A stretch of DNA of 64,000 nt from Pseudosporangium ferrugineum (lineage in GTDB: Bacteria > Actinomycetota > Actinomycetes > Mycobacteriales > Micromonosporaceae): positions 62,001-126,000 of the forward strand of contig NZ_PVZG01000017.1 of the NCBI RefSeq assembly GCF_003002065.1, given 5' to 3'. Below, piece after piece: positions 49,977-58,630 of the stretch. The translations under genes were made by a program, and so were the position numbers. A model generated the notes under the pieces. The model did no database searches. It saw only the letters and a program-made list of their open reading frames with translations, and was not told where the DNA came from. Each line of letters opens with the position of its first letter. Position 1 is the first letter of the stretch.

Positions 49977-50752
49977 TGAAGACGGGACGGCCGAGCCGCA
50001 CGGCGTACAGCGCGGCGCGTTACCGAGCGGCGCATCAGGTGCTGGACGGCGGGGCGATCTTCGCGGATCCGCTGGCCGTACGGATCGTGGGCGAGGAGCC
50101 GGAGACCGGGGAGGAGCCGGGCCGGCGGGGTCAGCGGCTGTTCATCGCCGCCCGGTCCCGCTTCGCCGAGGACGCGCTGGCCGCGGCGGTCGTCCGTGGC
50201 GCCCGCCGGGTGGTGATCCTCGGCGCCGGGCTGGACACGTTCGCGTACCGGAACCCGTACCCGGGGCTGGAGGTGGTCGAGGTGGACCACCCGGACACCC
50301 AGGCATGGAAGCGCCGGCGGCTGCGCGAGGCGGGGATCGAGGTGCCGCCGACGGTGACGTACGTGCCGGTCGACCTCGAGAAGGACACCTTCGTGGCCGG
50401 CCCGGGGGCGTTCGTCATGTGGCTCGGCGTGGTGCCGTACCTGACCCGTGGGGCGTTCGAGGAGACGCTGGGCGGCGTCAGCGAGGTGGTGTTCGACTAC
50501 GCGATGCCGACCGCGTCGATGTCCCGGGAACGGCGGACGGCCCTGGAGGCGAGGGCGGCCCGCGCGGCGCGGGTGGGTGAGCCGTGGCGGTCGTCGTTCC
50601 AGCCGGACGAGCTGGCGGCGCTGCTGCGGGAGCGCGGGTTCGGCGAGATCGAGGACCTCGGGCCGGCGGAGCTCGCCGAGCGGTACTTCGGGCGGCCCGG
50701 CGTGCCGAAGGACACCCCCGGCGGGCACCTCCTGCACGCCCGCAAGGCCTAG
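49976..50752 (+). CDS. SAM-dependent methyltransferase (LCM/SAM O-methyltransferase type)
   Basis: A 258-residue methyltransferase of the leucine-carboxyl-methyltransferase-like group common in actinomycetes. The N-terminus TAYSAARYRAAHQVLDGG and FADPLAVRI, the SAM motif VVILGAGLDTFAYR (about 77-90), VVEVDHPDTQAWKR and VPVDLEKD are all characteristic. Substrates are small molecules, often unknown or part of natural product pathways. ATG 49976 overlaps the ATL stop; an in-frame GTG lies at 49973. It overlaps the convergent TetR gene by 4 bp at the 3' end. Confidence 0.9.
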   Translation: MKTGRPSRTAYSAARYRAAHQVLDGGAIFADPLAVRIVGEEPETGEEPGRRGQRLFIAARSRFAEDALAAAVVRGARRVVILGAGLDTFAYRNPYPGLEVVEVDHPDTQAWKRRRLREAGIEVPPTVTYVPVDLEKDTFVAGPGAFVMWLGVVPYLTRGAFEETLGGVSEVVFDYAMPTASMSRERRTALEARAARAARVGEPWRSSFQPDELAALLRERGFGEIEDLGPAELAERYFGRPGVPKDTPGGHLLHARKA

Positions 50753-51423
50753 CGGAAGCCGATCCAGGAGAGCGCGCCGCGCATCTGGAACTCGAAGAAC
50801 TCGCGGCGTTCGCCGATCGTGTTGTCGAGCTGGCCGAAGAGCTCGGCGCTGACCGCGCCGTTGAGGTGGATCCAGCCCGCCATGCTGCGGGCCACCAGCT
50901 GCGGGGGAGCGCCGGGGGCGGCCCGTTCGGCGACCCCGGCCAGCTCCTCGCCGAGGCGGCCGGGAATGGGCTCGCCGACGTCGACCCGGCCGGCGTCGGC
51001 GGCGTCCCGCACGATCCGGCCCAGCGCGAGGACGGCCCGGATCGCGGGGCCGACCGTGTCGCCCGGCGCGCGGTAGCCGGGGACCGGACTGCCGTAGATC
51101 AGGGCCCATTCGTACGGGTTGGCGAGCGCCCAGTCGCGCACGGCGTGACACACGCCGAGCCACCGCTCCTCGTACGTCCCCTCGCCGGCGCCCGCCTCCG
51201 CGGCCGAACCCAGGGCGTCGTACGCGTCGATGATCAGCGCCGTGAGCAGCTCGTCCCGGCTCGCGAAGTACCGGTAGACGGCCGAGGAGGCCATGCCGAG
51301 ATCGCGGGCGACCGCGCGCAGCGACAGGTTCGCGCCGTCCGTGGCCAGGTGCCGCCGAGCGGTCGCCTTGATCTCGTCGGTCAGCTCGGCGCGGAGCCGG
51401 GCGCGGAGCGAGGCGGCAGTCAT
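50749..51423 (-). CDS. TetR-family repressor
   Basis: A 224-residue regulator. The HTH domain reads LSLRAVARDLGMASSAVYRYFASRDELLTALI (about 33-64). The C-terminal domain, containing HAVRDWALANPYEWALIYGSPVPGY, matches the WHG-type TetR ligand domain. It diverges from an epimerase-like gene, and the 90-bp spacer contains two identical copies of a palindromic site, so it almost certainly represses that gene and itself. The inducer is unknown. The ATG at 51423 is the natural start; the longer open frame upstream lies antisense to other genes. Confidence 0.92.
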   Translation of the reverse strand: MTAASLRARLRAELTDEIKATARRHLATDGANLSLRAVARDLGMASSAVYRYFASRDELLTALIIDAYDALGSAAEAGAGEGTYEERWLGVCHAVRDWALANPYEWALIYGSPVPGYRAPGDTVGPAIRAVLALGRIVRDAADAGRVDVGEPIPGRLGEELAGVAERAAPGAPPQLVARSMAGWIHLNGAVSAELFGQLDNTIGERREFFEFQMRGALSWIGFR

Positions 51424-51442
51424 GCGACCAGTGTGCCATATC

Positions 51443-51461
51443 GAGAGCACTGCTCTTGACA
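51443..51461. promoter_or_regulatory. TetR operator 1 with adjacent consensus -35
   Basis: AGAGCACTGCTCT (51444-51456) is a 13-bp perfect palindrome. TTGACA at 51456-51461 overlaps its right end and is a consensus -35 element directed at the epimerase gene. Confidence 0.65.
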
Positions 51462-51485
51462 CTCGCGTGAGCGCCGGCGGAAGCT

Positions 51486-51499
51486 GAGAGCACTGCTCA
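51486..51499. promoter_or_regulatory. TetR operator 2
   Basis: GAGAGCACTGCTC (51486-51498) repeats 13 bases of operator 1 exactly, 43 bp away. It lies just before the AAAGGAG ribosome-binding site of the epimerase gene, near the expected transcription start. Confidence 0.65.
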
Positions 51500-51513
51500 C
51501 AAAGGAGAACATC

Positions 51514-52488
51514 ATGTCGACTTCCGTGGTCGTCGGGGCCGGACCGGTCGGTGCGGCGGTGGCGCGCCTGCTCGCCGAGGCGGGCGAGAGCGTCCGCGTG
51601 GTCACCCGCAGCGGCTCGGGACCGGAGCATCCGCGAATCGAACGGGTCGCCGCCGACGCCGCCGACGCCGACCGGCTCAGCGAGCTCACCCGTGGCGCGG
51701 CGGTGCTCTACAACTGCGCGAACATGGCGTACACGAGATGGCCGGAGCTGTGGCCGCCGGTCTCCGCCGCGATGATCCGGGCGGCGCGGGAGAACGACGC
51801 GGTGCTCGCCATCACCGGCAACCTCTACGGGTACGGGCCGCGGCCCGGCGGCCGGATGAGCGAGCTGACACCCCTCGCCGCGACCGGACGCAAGGGGCGG
51901 GTCCGGATCGCCATGTGGCAGGACGCGCTCGCCGGCGGGATCCGGACGTTCGAGGCGCGCGGGTCGGACTACGTCGGCGCGGGCGCGGACGGCATCTTCT
52001 CCGCGGTGCTCCTGCCCGCGATCGTCCGGGGCCGCACCGCCTGGCTGCCCGGTGACCCGGACGCGCCGCACACCTGGACGTACGTCGGGGACATGGCCCG
52101 CACGCTGGTCACCCTGGCCCGCGACGAGCGCGCGTGGGGACGGGCGTGGCACGTGCCGTCGTCGCCCGCCGTCAGCGTCCGCGAGCTGGCCGCCCGCTAC
52201 GCCGCCCTGACCGGCAGCCCCGCGCCGAGGCTGCGCCGGCTGCCCCGCTGGGTGATGCGTACGGCCGGCCTGGCCGTGCCGATGGCCCGCGAACTGGCCG
52301 AGATGGACTACCAGTTCTACGGGCCGTTCCTGCTCGACTCGCACGAGACGGCGAGCACCTTCGGGCTGACCCCGGCCGGCCTCGACGCCGCCCTGCGCGA
52401 GCTGGCTCAGAGCAGCAGGCCGACACCGTCCCGGCGCGGGTCGCCGGCCGCGCCGCCCACCCCGACGGCCGTGACACCGCCGAAATAG
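51514..52488 (+). CDS. NAD-dependent epimerase/dehydratase-like oxidoreductase
   Basis: A 324-residue extended-SDR-like protein with the dinucleotide loop VVGAGPVGAAVARLL (about 6-20). The usual Tyr-x3-Lys is not evident, although NLYGYGPRPGG is placed like the active-site region; DYVGAGAD and TWTYVGDMARTL are typical of the atypical-SDR group. An AAAGGAG lies 6 nt before the ATG. Two TetR operators upstream predict repression by the divergent gene. The last 27 codons overlap the convergent gamma-glutamyltransferase gene and encode a Pro/Ser/Thr tail that probably arose by loss of an earlier stop. Confidence 0.88.
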   Translation: MSTSVVVGAGPVGAAVARLLAEAGESVRVVTRSGSGPEHPRIERVAADAADADRLSELTRGAAVLYNCANMAYTRWPELWPPVSAAMIRAARENDAVLAITGNLYGYGPRPGGRMSELTPLAATGRKGRVRIAMWQDALAGGIRTFEARGSDYVGAGADGIFSAVLLPAIVRGRTAWLPGDPDAPHTWTYVGDMARTLVTLARDERAWGRAWHVPSSPAVSVRELAARYAALTGSPAPRLRRLPRWVMRTAGLAVPMARELAEMDYQFYGPFLLDSHETASTFGLTPAGLDAALRELAQSSRPTPSRRGSPAAPPTPTAVTPPK

Positions 52489-53825
52489 TGGTTGATCTCC
52501 GGCCACTCGCGCAGCTGCCAGCCGGCCTCGACCAGGGCGTCCAGCTCGTCGCGCGGGCAGCCCGGCTCGGCGTGCACGGTGTCGTCGACCACGTGGAAGC
52601 GGGGCCGCGCGATGGCCGACGGCATGTCGAGCCCGTCGATCAGCACGCCGATCAGCGTGTCCACCAGCGCGGTGCGGATCCGCGACGCCCCGGCCGAGCC
52701 CGCCGCCACGGCCAGCGCGCCGGACTCGTCGATCACGACCAGCGGGCACATGTTCGACGACATCCGGCGCCCGGGCGCGAGGTCGTCGGTGATCAGCTCG
52801 CCCTCGCCGAGCATGGAGTTGAGGTTGACGCCGAGCCCCGGCAGCCACACCGCCGCGCCGAGACCCATCGTCGTGGTGATCACGCAGGCGTTGCCGTCGG
52901 GGTCGACCACCGAGATGTGGGTGGTGTCGCCGATCTTCTGCCGTCCCCGGTCCCGCAGCGCCGCCGCCACGGCGACGGCCCGCGCCGGGCGGGGCAGGTC
53001 GGCCAGGCCCGGAGGCAGCGCGGCGATCGTGTCCACCGTCCGGTTCAGGTCGTGCCGGGCGCGGACCCGGTACGGCCCCAGCCGCGCGTGGTCCACCGGC
53101 GTCTCGATCACCCGGTACGCCGCGAGATCCATCGGGCCGAGCGCGCCGCCCGCCGCGCGCACGGTCTCCACCAGCAGCGACGCGTACGCGCCCGTGTAGA
53201 ACAGCGCCGGGCCGTCGGCGGCGAGCGCCTCGAGCGCGCTGGCCAGCCCGGGGTGGAAGAGCCGGTCGCCGCCGCGCAGCAGCCGTCCGCCCGGCGCGTA
53301 GATCGCGGCGCCGTCCCCGGGCGCGAGCGCGGGCGCGCAGGCCTCGAGCGTGCGGGCGTGCGCCTCCGGCAGGGCGACGCCGGTGACGGCCAGCTCGTAC
53401 GCCGGCGCCACGAGCGCCTCCCACGGCAGCCGTCCCCAGCGCCGGTGCACCTCGCCGCAGCCGGCCGGCACGCCCGGCACCGCGACGCTGGCCCCGCCGA
53501 TCGAGTAGACCTGCGGCACCCCGCCGAAGAACACGTCCACCGCCGTCATCGGCCCCGCCCGCCGGTCGCCGTCCGTGCCCGGCACCGAGACGAAGAAGTC
53601 CAGGCAGGTCACCTCGCCCGAGGCGGCGTCGAAGTACGTGGCGAAGCCGCCGCCGCCGAGTCCGGTGTAGACGGTCTCGGCGACGCAGGTGGCCAGCACC
53701 GCGGCGACCGCGGCGTCGGCCGCCGAGCCCCCGGCCCGCAGGATCCGCAGCCCGGCCTCGGCGGTCGCCGGATGGCTGGCCGCGACCCCGGCCGCGACCC
53801 GCCCCGCCCGTGGGGAATTCTCCAT
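52407..53825 (-). CDS. Gamma-glutamyltransferase family protein
   Basis: A 472-residue Ntn-hydrolase that would cleave itself in two. The probable N-terminal Thr nucleophile is in GDTTHISVVDPDGNA (about residue 318); the C-terminal signature NSMLGEGELI and RMSSNMCPLVV follow at the expected spacing. Early motifs ASHPATAEAGLRILRAGGSAADAAVA are intact. It is shorter than the typical 530-580 residues and has no signal peptide, so it is probably cytoplasmic and may act on a gamma-glutamyl compound other than glutathione. Its 3' end overlaps the epimerase gene by 82 bp. Confidence 0.9.
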   Translation of the reverse strand: MENSPRAGRVAAGVAASHPATAEAGLRILRAGGSAADAAVAAVLATCVAETVYTGLGGGGFATYFDAASGEVTCLDFFVSVPGTDGDRRAGPMTAVDVFFGGVPQVYSIGGASVAVPGVPAGCGEVHRRWGRLPWEALVAPAYELAVTGVALPEAHARTLEACAPALAPGDGAAIYAPGGRLLRGGDRLFHPGLASALEALAADGPALFYTGAYASLLVETVRAAGGALGPMDLAAYRVIETPVDHARLGPYRVRARHDLNRTVDTIAALPPGLADLPRPARAVAVAAALRDRGRQKIGDTTHISVVDPDGNACVITTTMGLGAAVWLPGLGVNLNSMLGEGELITDDLAPGRRMSSNMCPLVVIDESGALAVAAGSAGASRIRTALVDTLIGVLIDGLDMPSAIARPRFHVVDDTVHAEPGCPRDELDALVEAGWQLREWPEINHYFGGVTAVGVGGAAGDPRRDGVGLLL

Positions 53826-53860
53826 TCGGCGAAGCGTAGGCGTACCGGCCCGCCCGTGGT

Positions 53861-53866
53861 TACGAT
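53861..53866 (+). promoter_or_regulatory. -10 hexamer TACGAT, leaderless start
   Basis: TACGAT lies 8 nt before the ATG of the GPH-type transporter gene, in the 49-bp divergent spacer. Confidence 0.4.
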
Positions 53867-53874
53867 CCGCGTCC

Positions 53875-55197
53875 ATGACGAGCGCCGGTCCCTCCCGCGA
53901 CGTACGGCAGGGCACGCCCCTGCCGCGCCGCACGCTGGCCGGTTATGCCCTCGGCTCGCTGGTCACGGGCCCCTTCGGCACGGTGCCCGGCCTGCTCCTG
54001 CTGCCCTACCTCACGGACACCCTCGGCGTGGCCGCCGGCGTGGCGGGACTGCTCGTGCTCCTTCCCAAGGCCTGGGACGTGCTCGTCAACCCGGTCGCCG
54101 GCCGGATCTCGGACCGCAGCGGCCACCGGCGGCCCTTCCTGCTCGGCGCCGGCCTGTTGCTCGCGGTGCTGTTCGCGGCGATCTTCGCGGGCCCGGTGGG
54201 CACCGGCGGCCCGGCCGGCGCCTACGTCGCCGTCGCCTTCCTCGCCGCGGCCACCGCCTTCGCCTTCTTCCAGGTGCCCTACGTGGCGATGCCCGCGGAG
54301 CTGACCGGCGGATACGCCGAACGCACCCGCCTGATGACCTGGCGGGTGGCCGTGCTGGCCCTCGCCATCCTGGTCTCCGGCGCGCTGGCCCCGCTGGTCG
54401 TCGACCTCGGCGGCGGCGGCCTGGCCGGCCACCGATGGGCCGGCGCGTTCGTCGGCGCCCTCATCGTCGTGGGCACCCTGGGTGCCTTCTCCGGTACGCG
54501 CACAGCAAGCGCCCGTGTCGCACCGGAATCCGAACCCAGCTTGCGCACCCAGCTACGAACAGCGGCATCGAATGTGCCGTTCCGTGGTCTGCTGGCCTGC
54601 TGGGTGGTCCAGGCCGCCGGCATCGGCACGATGCTCGCGGGCGTGCAGTACTTCGCCGACCACGTCATCGCGCAGAGATCCGGGGCGACCTTCCTCTTCG
54701 CCGCGTTCGTCGGCCCCGCCCTGCTCGTGATGCCGCTGTGGACCCGCGTCGGTGCCCGTCTCGGCAAACTCCGAGCCCTCATCGTTGCCTCCCTCCTCTT
54801 CGCCGCCGGCGCCCTCGCCCTGCTCGCCGCCGGGGTGCTGCCGCCGGTCGCCACCTACCTGCTCGTCGCCGTGATCGGCTGCGGATACGCCGGGCAGCAG
54901 GTCTTCGCGATGGCGATGCTCCCGGACTGCATCGACCACGACACTGCCAGAACCGGCCGTCGCCAGGCGGGCGTCTTCACCGGCCTGTGGACAGCCGGCG
55001 AAACGCTCGGTCTTGCTATCGGCCCCGGTATATACGCCCTGCTCCTACAGCTGTTCGGCTACGTCTCGTCGTCCACAGGCGAGGCCGCGGCCCAGGACCC
55101 GACGGCCCGGCTCGGCGTCCTGCTCGGCTTCACGCTCGTCCCGGCGCTGCTCGTGGCGGCGGCTGTCCTGCTCCTACGGCGATACGAGGACTCATGA
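53875..55197 (+). CDS. MFS/GPH-type sugar transporter
   Basis: A 440-residue membrane protein with about twelve helices. The glycoside-pentoside-hexuronide layout is seen in [20 protein letters not shown] (loop 2-3 motif) and [36 protein letters not shown] is the matching motif of the second half. Members import sugars or related solutes with Na or H. No substrate can be assigned. Its TGA overlaps the ATG of the PLP enzyme gene (ATGA), so the transporter may supply or remove that enzyme's substrate. Confidence 0.88.
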   Translation: MTSAGPSRDVRQGTPLPRRTLAGYALGSLVTGPFGTVPGLLLLPYLTDTLGVAAGVAGLLVLLPKAWDVLVNPVAGRISDRSGHRRPFLLGAGLLLAVLFAAIFAGPVGTGGPAGAYVAVAFLAAATAFAFFQVPYVAMPAELTGGYAERTRLMTWRVAVLALAILVSGALAPLVVDLGGGGLAGHRWAGAFVGALIVVGTLGAFSGTRTASARVAPESEPSLRTQLRTAASNVPFRGLLACWVVQAAGIGTMLAGVQYFADHVIAQRSGATFLFAAFVGPALLVMPLWTRVGARLGKLRALIVASLLFAAGALALLAAGVLPPVATYLLVAVIGCGYAGQQVFAMAMLPDCIDHDTARTGRRQAGVFTGLWTAGETLGLAIGPGIYALLLQLFGYVSSSTGEAAAQDPTARLGVLLGFTLVPALLVAAAVLLLRRYEDS

Positions 55198-56642
55198 TCG
55201 AGGGATTGCCGGCCGAGGGCGTACCGGCGGAGCGGGTGCTCGCCGAGCTGCGCGGGCTGCGGGAGGCGGACCTGCCCACCCACGGCGGGCGGCTCTTCGC
55301 GTACGTCTACGACCCGGACATCGCCGGCCTCGACGAGCTGGCGCGGGCCGCGTACGCGATCTCGGCGCACGTCAACGGCCTGGACCCGACCGCCTTCCCG
55401 TCCCTGCTCGCCATGGAGAACGCCCTGGTGGCCGCCGCCGGGCGGCTGCTCGGCGCGGGACCCGGCACGGCCGCGCCCGCGATGGCCGGCAGCGTGACCA
55501 GCGGCGGCACCGAGTCGCTGCTGCTGGCCGTCAAGGCGGCCCGGGACGCCGCGACCACCGACGCCCCGCGCATCGTCGTGCCCTCGACGGCCCACGCCGC
55601 GTTCGCCAAGGCCGCGCACTACCTGCGGGTGGGGCTGGACGTCGTCCCGGCCGGCGACGACCTGCGGGCGGACGTCGCGGCGACCGCCGAGCGGATCGGG
55701 CCGGACACGGTGCTGGTGGCCGGGTCGGCCCCCTCCTACGCGCACGGCGTCGTCGACCCGATCCCGGAACTCGCCGCGCTCGCCGCCGAACGCGGCGTGC
55801 GCTTCCACGTCGACGCGTGCTTCGGCGGCTGGGTGCTGCCCTACCTGCGCCGGCTCGGCGCGGACCTGCCGCCGTTCGGCTTCGACGTGCCCGGGGTCAC
55901 GAGCATCTCGGTCGACCTGCACAAGTACGCCTACGCGCCCAAGGGCGTCTCGGTCCTGCTGCACCGCGACGCGTCCCTGCGCCTGCCGCAGTTCTTCGCG
56001 TACGCGGACTGGCCCGGCTACACGATGGTCAACCCGGTGGTCTCGTCCACCCGGTCCGGCGGCCCGATCGCGGCGGCCCTGGCGACGCTGCGGCACATCG
56101 GCGACGACGGTTACCTGGCGCTGGCCGCGAAGACCCGGGACGCGGTCGGCGTCCTGGCCGCGGCGGTGCAGGCGACCGCCGGCGTACGCCTCTTCGCCCC
56201 GCCCGAGACCACCGTGGTCTGCCTCGCCACCGAGCCGGACGTCGACCCGTTCGTGCTCGCCGACGAACTGGCCGCGCGCGGCTGGCACACCCAGCCTCAA
56301 CTCGCGTACGGGAAACTCCCCCCGACCCTGCACCTGACCGTGACCGCCGCGGTGAGCGGGACCGCCGCCGAGTTCGCGCCCGGCCTCGCCGAAGCCGTCG
56401 CGGCCACCCGGGCCCGCGGTCCCGTCCCCCTTCCGCCCGAACTGGCGCGGGCGGCCGGCGCGCTCACCCCCGAGCAGGTCACGCCCGAGCTGATCGAGGG
56501 GCTCGCGGCCGGCCTCGGCCTCGGCGACGGCGCCACCGGGCCGATGGCGGCGGTGAACTCCCTGCTCGACGCGGCCCCGCCGGCGCTGCGGGAGGCGCTG
56601 CTCGCCGGCTTCCTGAGCCTGCTCCAGCGCCCCGCCTGGTAA
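55194..56642 (+). CDS. PLP-dependent decarboxylase/lyase (sphingosine-phosphate lyase-like)
   Basis: A 482-residue fold-type I PLP enzyme. [19 protein letters not shown] (about 102-120) is the cofactor phosphate-binding start, HVDACFGGW (about 204-212) carries the Asp that pairs with the pyridine nitrogen, and [13 protein letters not shown] (about 242-254) holds the Schiff-base Lys. The order matches group II decarboxylases and sphingosine-1-phosphate lyases, closer to the latter by the HKYAYAPKG form. Substrate unknown. It is coupled to the upstream transporter by ATGA. Confidence 0.88.
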   Translation: MIEGLPAEGVPAERVLAELRGLREADLPTHGGRLFAYVYDPDIAGLDELARAAYAISAHVNGLDPTAFPSLLAMENALVAAAGRLLGAGPGTAAPAMAGSVTSGGTESLLLAVKAARDAATTDAPRIVVPSTAHAAFAKAAHYLRVGLDVVPAGDDLRADVAATAERIGPDTVLVAGSAPSYAHGVVDPIPELAALAAERGVRFHVDACFGGWVLPYLRRLGADLPPFGFDVPGVTSISVDLHKYAYAPKGVSVLLHRDASLRLPQFFAYADWPGYTMVNPVVSSTRSGGPIAAALATLRHIGDDGYLALAAKTRDAVGVLAAAVQATAGVRLFAPPETTVVCLATEPDVDPFVLADELAARGWHTQPQLAYGKLPPTLHLTVTAAVSGTAAEFAPGLAEAVAATRARGPVPLPPELARAAGALTPEQVTPELIEGLAAGLGLGDGATGPMAAVNSLLDAAPPALREALLAGFLSLLQRPAW

Positions 56643-56646
56643 GGGG

Positions 56647-56652
56647 TAGGTT
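56647..56652 (+). promoter_or_regulatory. -10 hexamer TAGGTT, leaderless nuoB start
   Basis: TAGGTT lies 7 nt before the nuoB GTG, immediately after the PLP enzyme's stop codon, and would start the partial nuo operon. Confidence 0.45.
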
Positions 56653-56659
56653 GGGCGGC

Positions 56660-57247
56660 GTGGCCGGTCTGCCAGGAGTGCTCGGTGAGCCCATCAAGTT
56701 CGTGCTGAACTGGGGGCGCCGCTACTCGTTGTGGGTCTTCAACTTCGGCCTGGCCTGCTGCGCGATCGAGTTCATCGCCACCAGCATGAGCCGGCACGAC
56801 TTCATGCGGATGGGCGTGATCCCGTTCGCGCACGGCCCCCGCCAGGCCGACCTCATGGTGGTCTCCGGCACGGTCACCGACAAGATGGCCCCGGCGATCA
56901 AGCGGCTCTACGACCAGATGCCCGAGCCCAAGTACGTGATCTCGTTCGGCTCGTGCTCCAACTGCGGCGGGCCCTACTGGGACTCGTACTCGGTGACCAA
57001 GGGCGTCGACCAGCTGATCCCGGTCGACGTGTACGTGCCCGGCTGCCCGCCGCGGCCGGAGGCGCTGCTGCACGGCATCCTCCAGCTCCAGCAGAAGATC
57101 GCGGCCGAGCAGTCCGGGCCGGGCGGGGTGCCACGCCCCGACCCGCTGCGGTCCGCCGACACGCTGGTGCCGGGCCCGCCGGACGCCTCCGCCGGGTCCC
57201 GCGACGCGGCGTCGCTGACCGCTCCGATGGTGCGCCCGCCCGCCTGA
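56660..57247 (+). CDS. nuoB: NADH-quinone oxidoreductase subunit B (NuoB-like)
   Basis: A 195-residue complex I Q-module subunit that holds the last iron-sulfur cluster (N2). The ligands are present: the tandem Cys of ACCAIEF (about 29-36), a Cys in [12 protein letters not shown] and the Cys of [12 protein letters not shown]. The extra Cys in GSCSNCGG replaces the Ser found in most NuoB proteins. The C-terminal 50 residues are a Pro/Ala-rich extension. GTG 56660 is chosen on the hexamer 7 nt upstream. It is separated from the rest of the cluster by a DUF2252 gene, and no nuoA precedes it. Confidence 0.93.
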   Translation: MAGLPGVLGEPIKFVLNWGRRYSLWVFNFGLACCAIEFIATSMSRHDFMRMGVIPFAHGPRQADLMVVSGTVTDKMAPAIKRLYDQMPEPKYVISFGSCSNCGGPYWDSYSVTKGVDQLIPVDVYVPGCPPRPEALLHGILQLQQKIAAEQSGPGGVPRPDPLRSADTLVPGPPDASAGSRDAASLTAPMVRPPA

Positions 57248-57287
57248 CGCGTCGTCTGTGTGACATACAGCTATCGACTCGCGGGGC

Positions 57288-57293
57288 TACGCT
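57288..57293 (+). promoter_or_regulatory. -10 hexamer TACGCT, leaderless start
   Basis: TACGCT lies 6 nt before the DUF2252 ATG. Confidence 0.45.
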
Positions 57294-57299
57294 GCGGGC

Positions 57300-58604
57300 A
57301 TGGCTGATCAAGCGCGTCCGGACCTCATCATCGACGTCCTGACCAGGGAATTCGGCGAGTTGATGGCGATCGATCCGGCAGCGTTCCGCCGCAAGTTCCG
57401 GAAGATGGCCGCCTCGCCGTTCGCGTTCTACCGGGGCAGCGCCTCGCTCTTCTACGCCGACATGACCGGCGCGTACGCCGACGACCGGTTCCTCGACGAG
57501 CACACCAGCCGGGTGTGGATCCACGGCGACCTGCACGCCGAGAACTTCGGCACGTACATGAACTCCTCCGGGCAGCTGGTCTTCAACGTCAACGACTTCG
57601 ACGAGGCGTACGTCGGCCCGTTCATCTGGGACCTCAAGCGCTTCTGCGCCAGCGTCGCCCTGATCGGCTACAGCAAGGCGCTCTCCGACACCGTGATCAC
57701 GTCGCTGGTCCGGACGTTCGCGGAGGCGTACCTGACCGAGCTGCGGGCCATCGCTCACGGCGGCGACGACGCGATCGGCTCCATCACCCTCGACAACGCC
57801 GACGGCGTGCTGCGCCGGGTGCTCCAGGAGGCCCGCCTCAACACCCGCGTCGACCTGCTCGCCGGGCAGACCACGATCGACGACTACGAGCGCCGCTTCT
57901 CGATCGGCGACGGCGTGTACGACGTCGACGAGGCGACCGCCGCCACGGTCACCGCCGCGTTCAAGGAATACCTGCACACCCTGCCGTCGCACGGCGAGGG
58001 CATCTCCACCACCATCAAGGACATCAAGCTGCGCAAGGGCGTCGGCATCGGGTCGGCCGGGCTGCCGTCGTACAACCTCCTGCTCGAGGGGCACACCCAG
58101 GCGCTGGAGAACGACGTCATCATCTACATGAAGCAGGCGCAGGTGCCCGCCGTCGCACGCTGGATCGACGACGAGCGGGTGCGCGGCTACTTCCTGCACC
58201 AGGGCCACCGCACCGCGGAGTCGCAGCGGGCCCTCCAGGCGCACGCCGACCCGTGGCTGGGCTACACCGAACTCAACGGCGTCGGCCAGCTGGTCGCGGA
58301 GGTGTCGCCGTACGCCGCCGACCTCGACTGGTCCGACGTCAACGAGCCGGGCGAGCTCACCGGCGTCCTCGCTGACCTGGGCCGCGCGGTGGCCCGCATG
58401 CATTCCGTCGCCGACGACGAATCCAGCCACGACCTGGTCGACTTCTCCACCGAGGAGGCCATCGTGGCCGAGGTCGACAGGGACGAGGCCGGCTTCGTGG
58501 GGCTCCTGGTCGACTTCGCCCACGCGTACGGCGACCAGGCCCGCGAGGACCACCAGGACTTCGTCGACCTGTTCCGCAACGGCCGCCTGCCCGGCCTGGA
58601 GTGA
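57300..58604 (+). CDS. DUF2252 kinase-fold protein inside the nuo cluster
   Basis: A 434-residue protein of the DUF2252 family. The region WIHGDLHAENFG (about 76-87) followed by NVNDFDEAYVGP (about 97-108) resembles the catalytic loop and metal-binding Asp of aminoglycoside-phosphotransferase-like kinases (HGDxHxxN then DFD). No membrane segment is present. The family has no firm function to my knowledge. It lies between nuoB and nuoC on the same strand, with its own promoter-like hexamer, so it may be a passenger or an assembly factor for the complex. Confidence 0.88.
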   Translation: MADQARPDLIIDVLTREFGELMAIDPAAFRRKFRKMAASPFAFYRGSASLFYADMTGAYADDRFLDEHTSRVWIHGDLHAENFGTYMNSSGQLVFNVNDFDEAYVGPFIWDLKRFCASVALIGYSKALSDTVITSLVRTFAEAYLTELRAIAHGGDDAIGSITLDNADGVLRRVLQEARLNTRVDLLAGQTTIDDYERRFSIGDGVYDVDEATAATVTAAFKEYLHTLPSHGEGISTTIKDIKLRKGVGIGSAGLPSYNLLLEGHTQALENDVIIYMKQAQVPAVARWIDDERVRGYFLHQGHRTAESQRALQAHADPWLGYTELNGVGQLVAEVSPYAADLDWSDVNEPGELTGVLADLGRAVARMHSVADDESSHDLVDFSTEEAIVAEVDRDEAGFVGLLVDFAHAYGDQAREDHQDFVDLFRNGRLPGLE

Positions 58605-58618
58605 ACGAAGCCGGATCA

Positions 58619-58624
58619 TAGGAT
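58619..58624 (+). promoter_or_regulatory. -10 hexamer TAGGAT, leaderless nuoC start
   Basis: TAGGAT lies 6 nt before the nuoC ATG. Confidence 0.45.
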
Positions 58625-58630
58625 GGCGGC

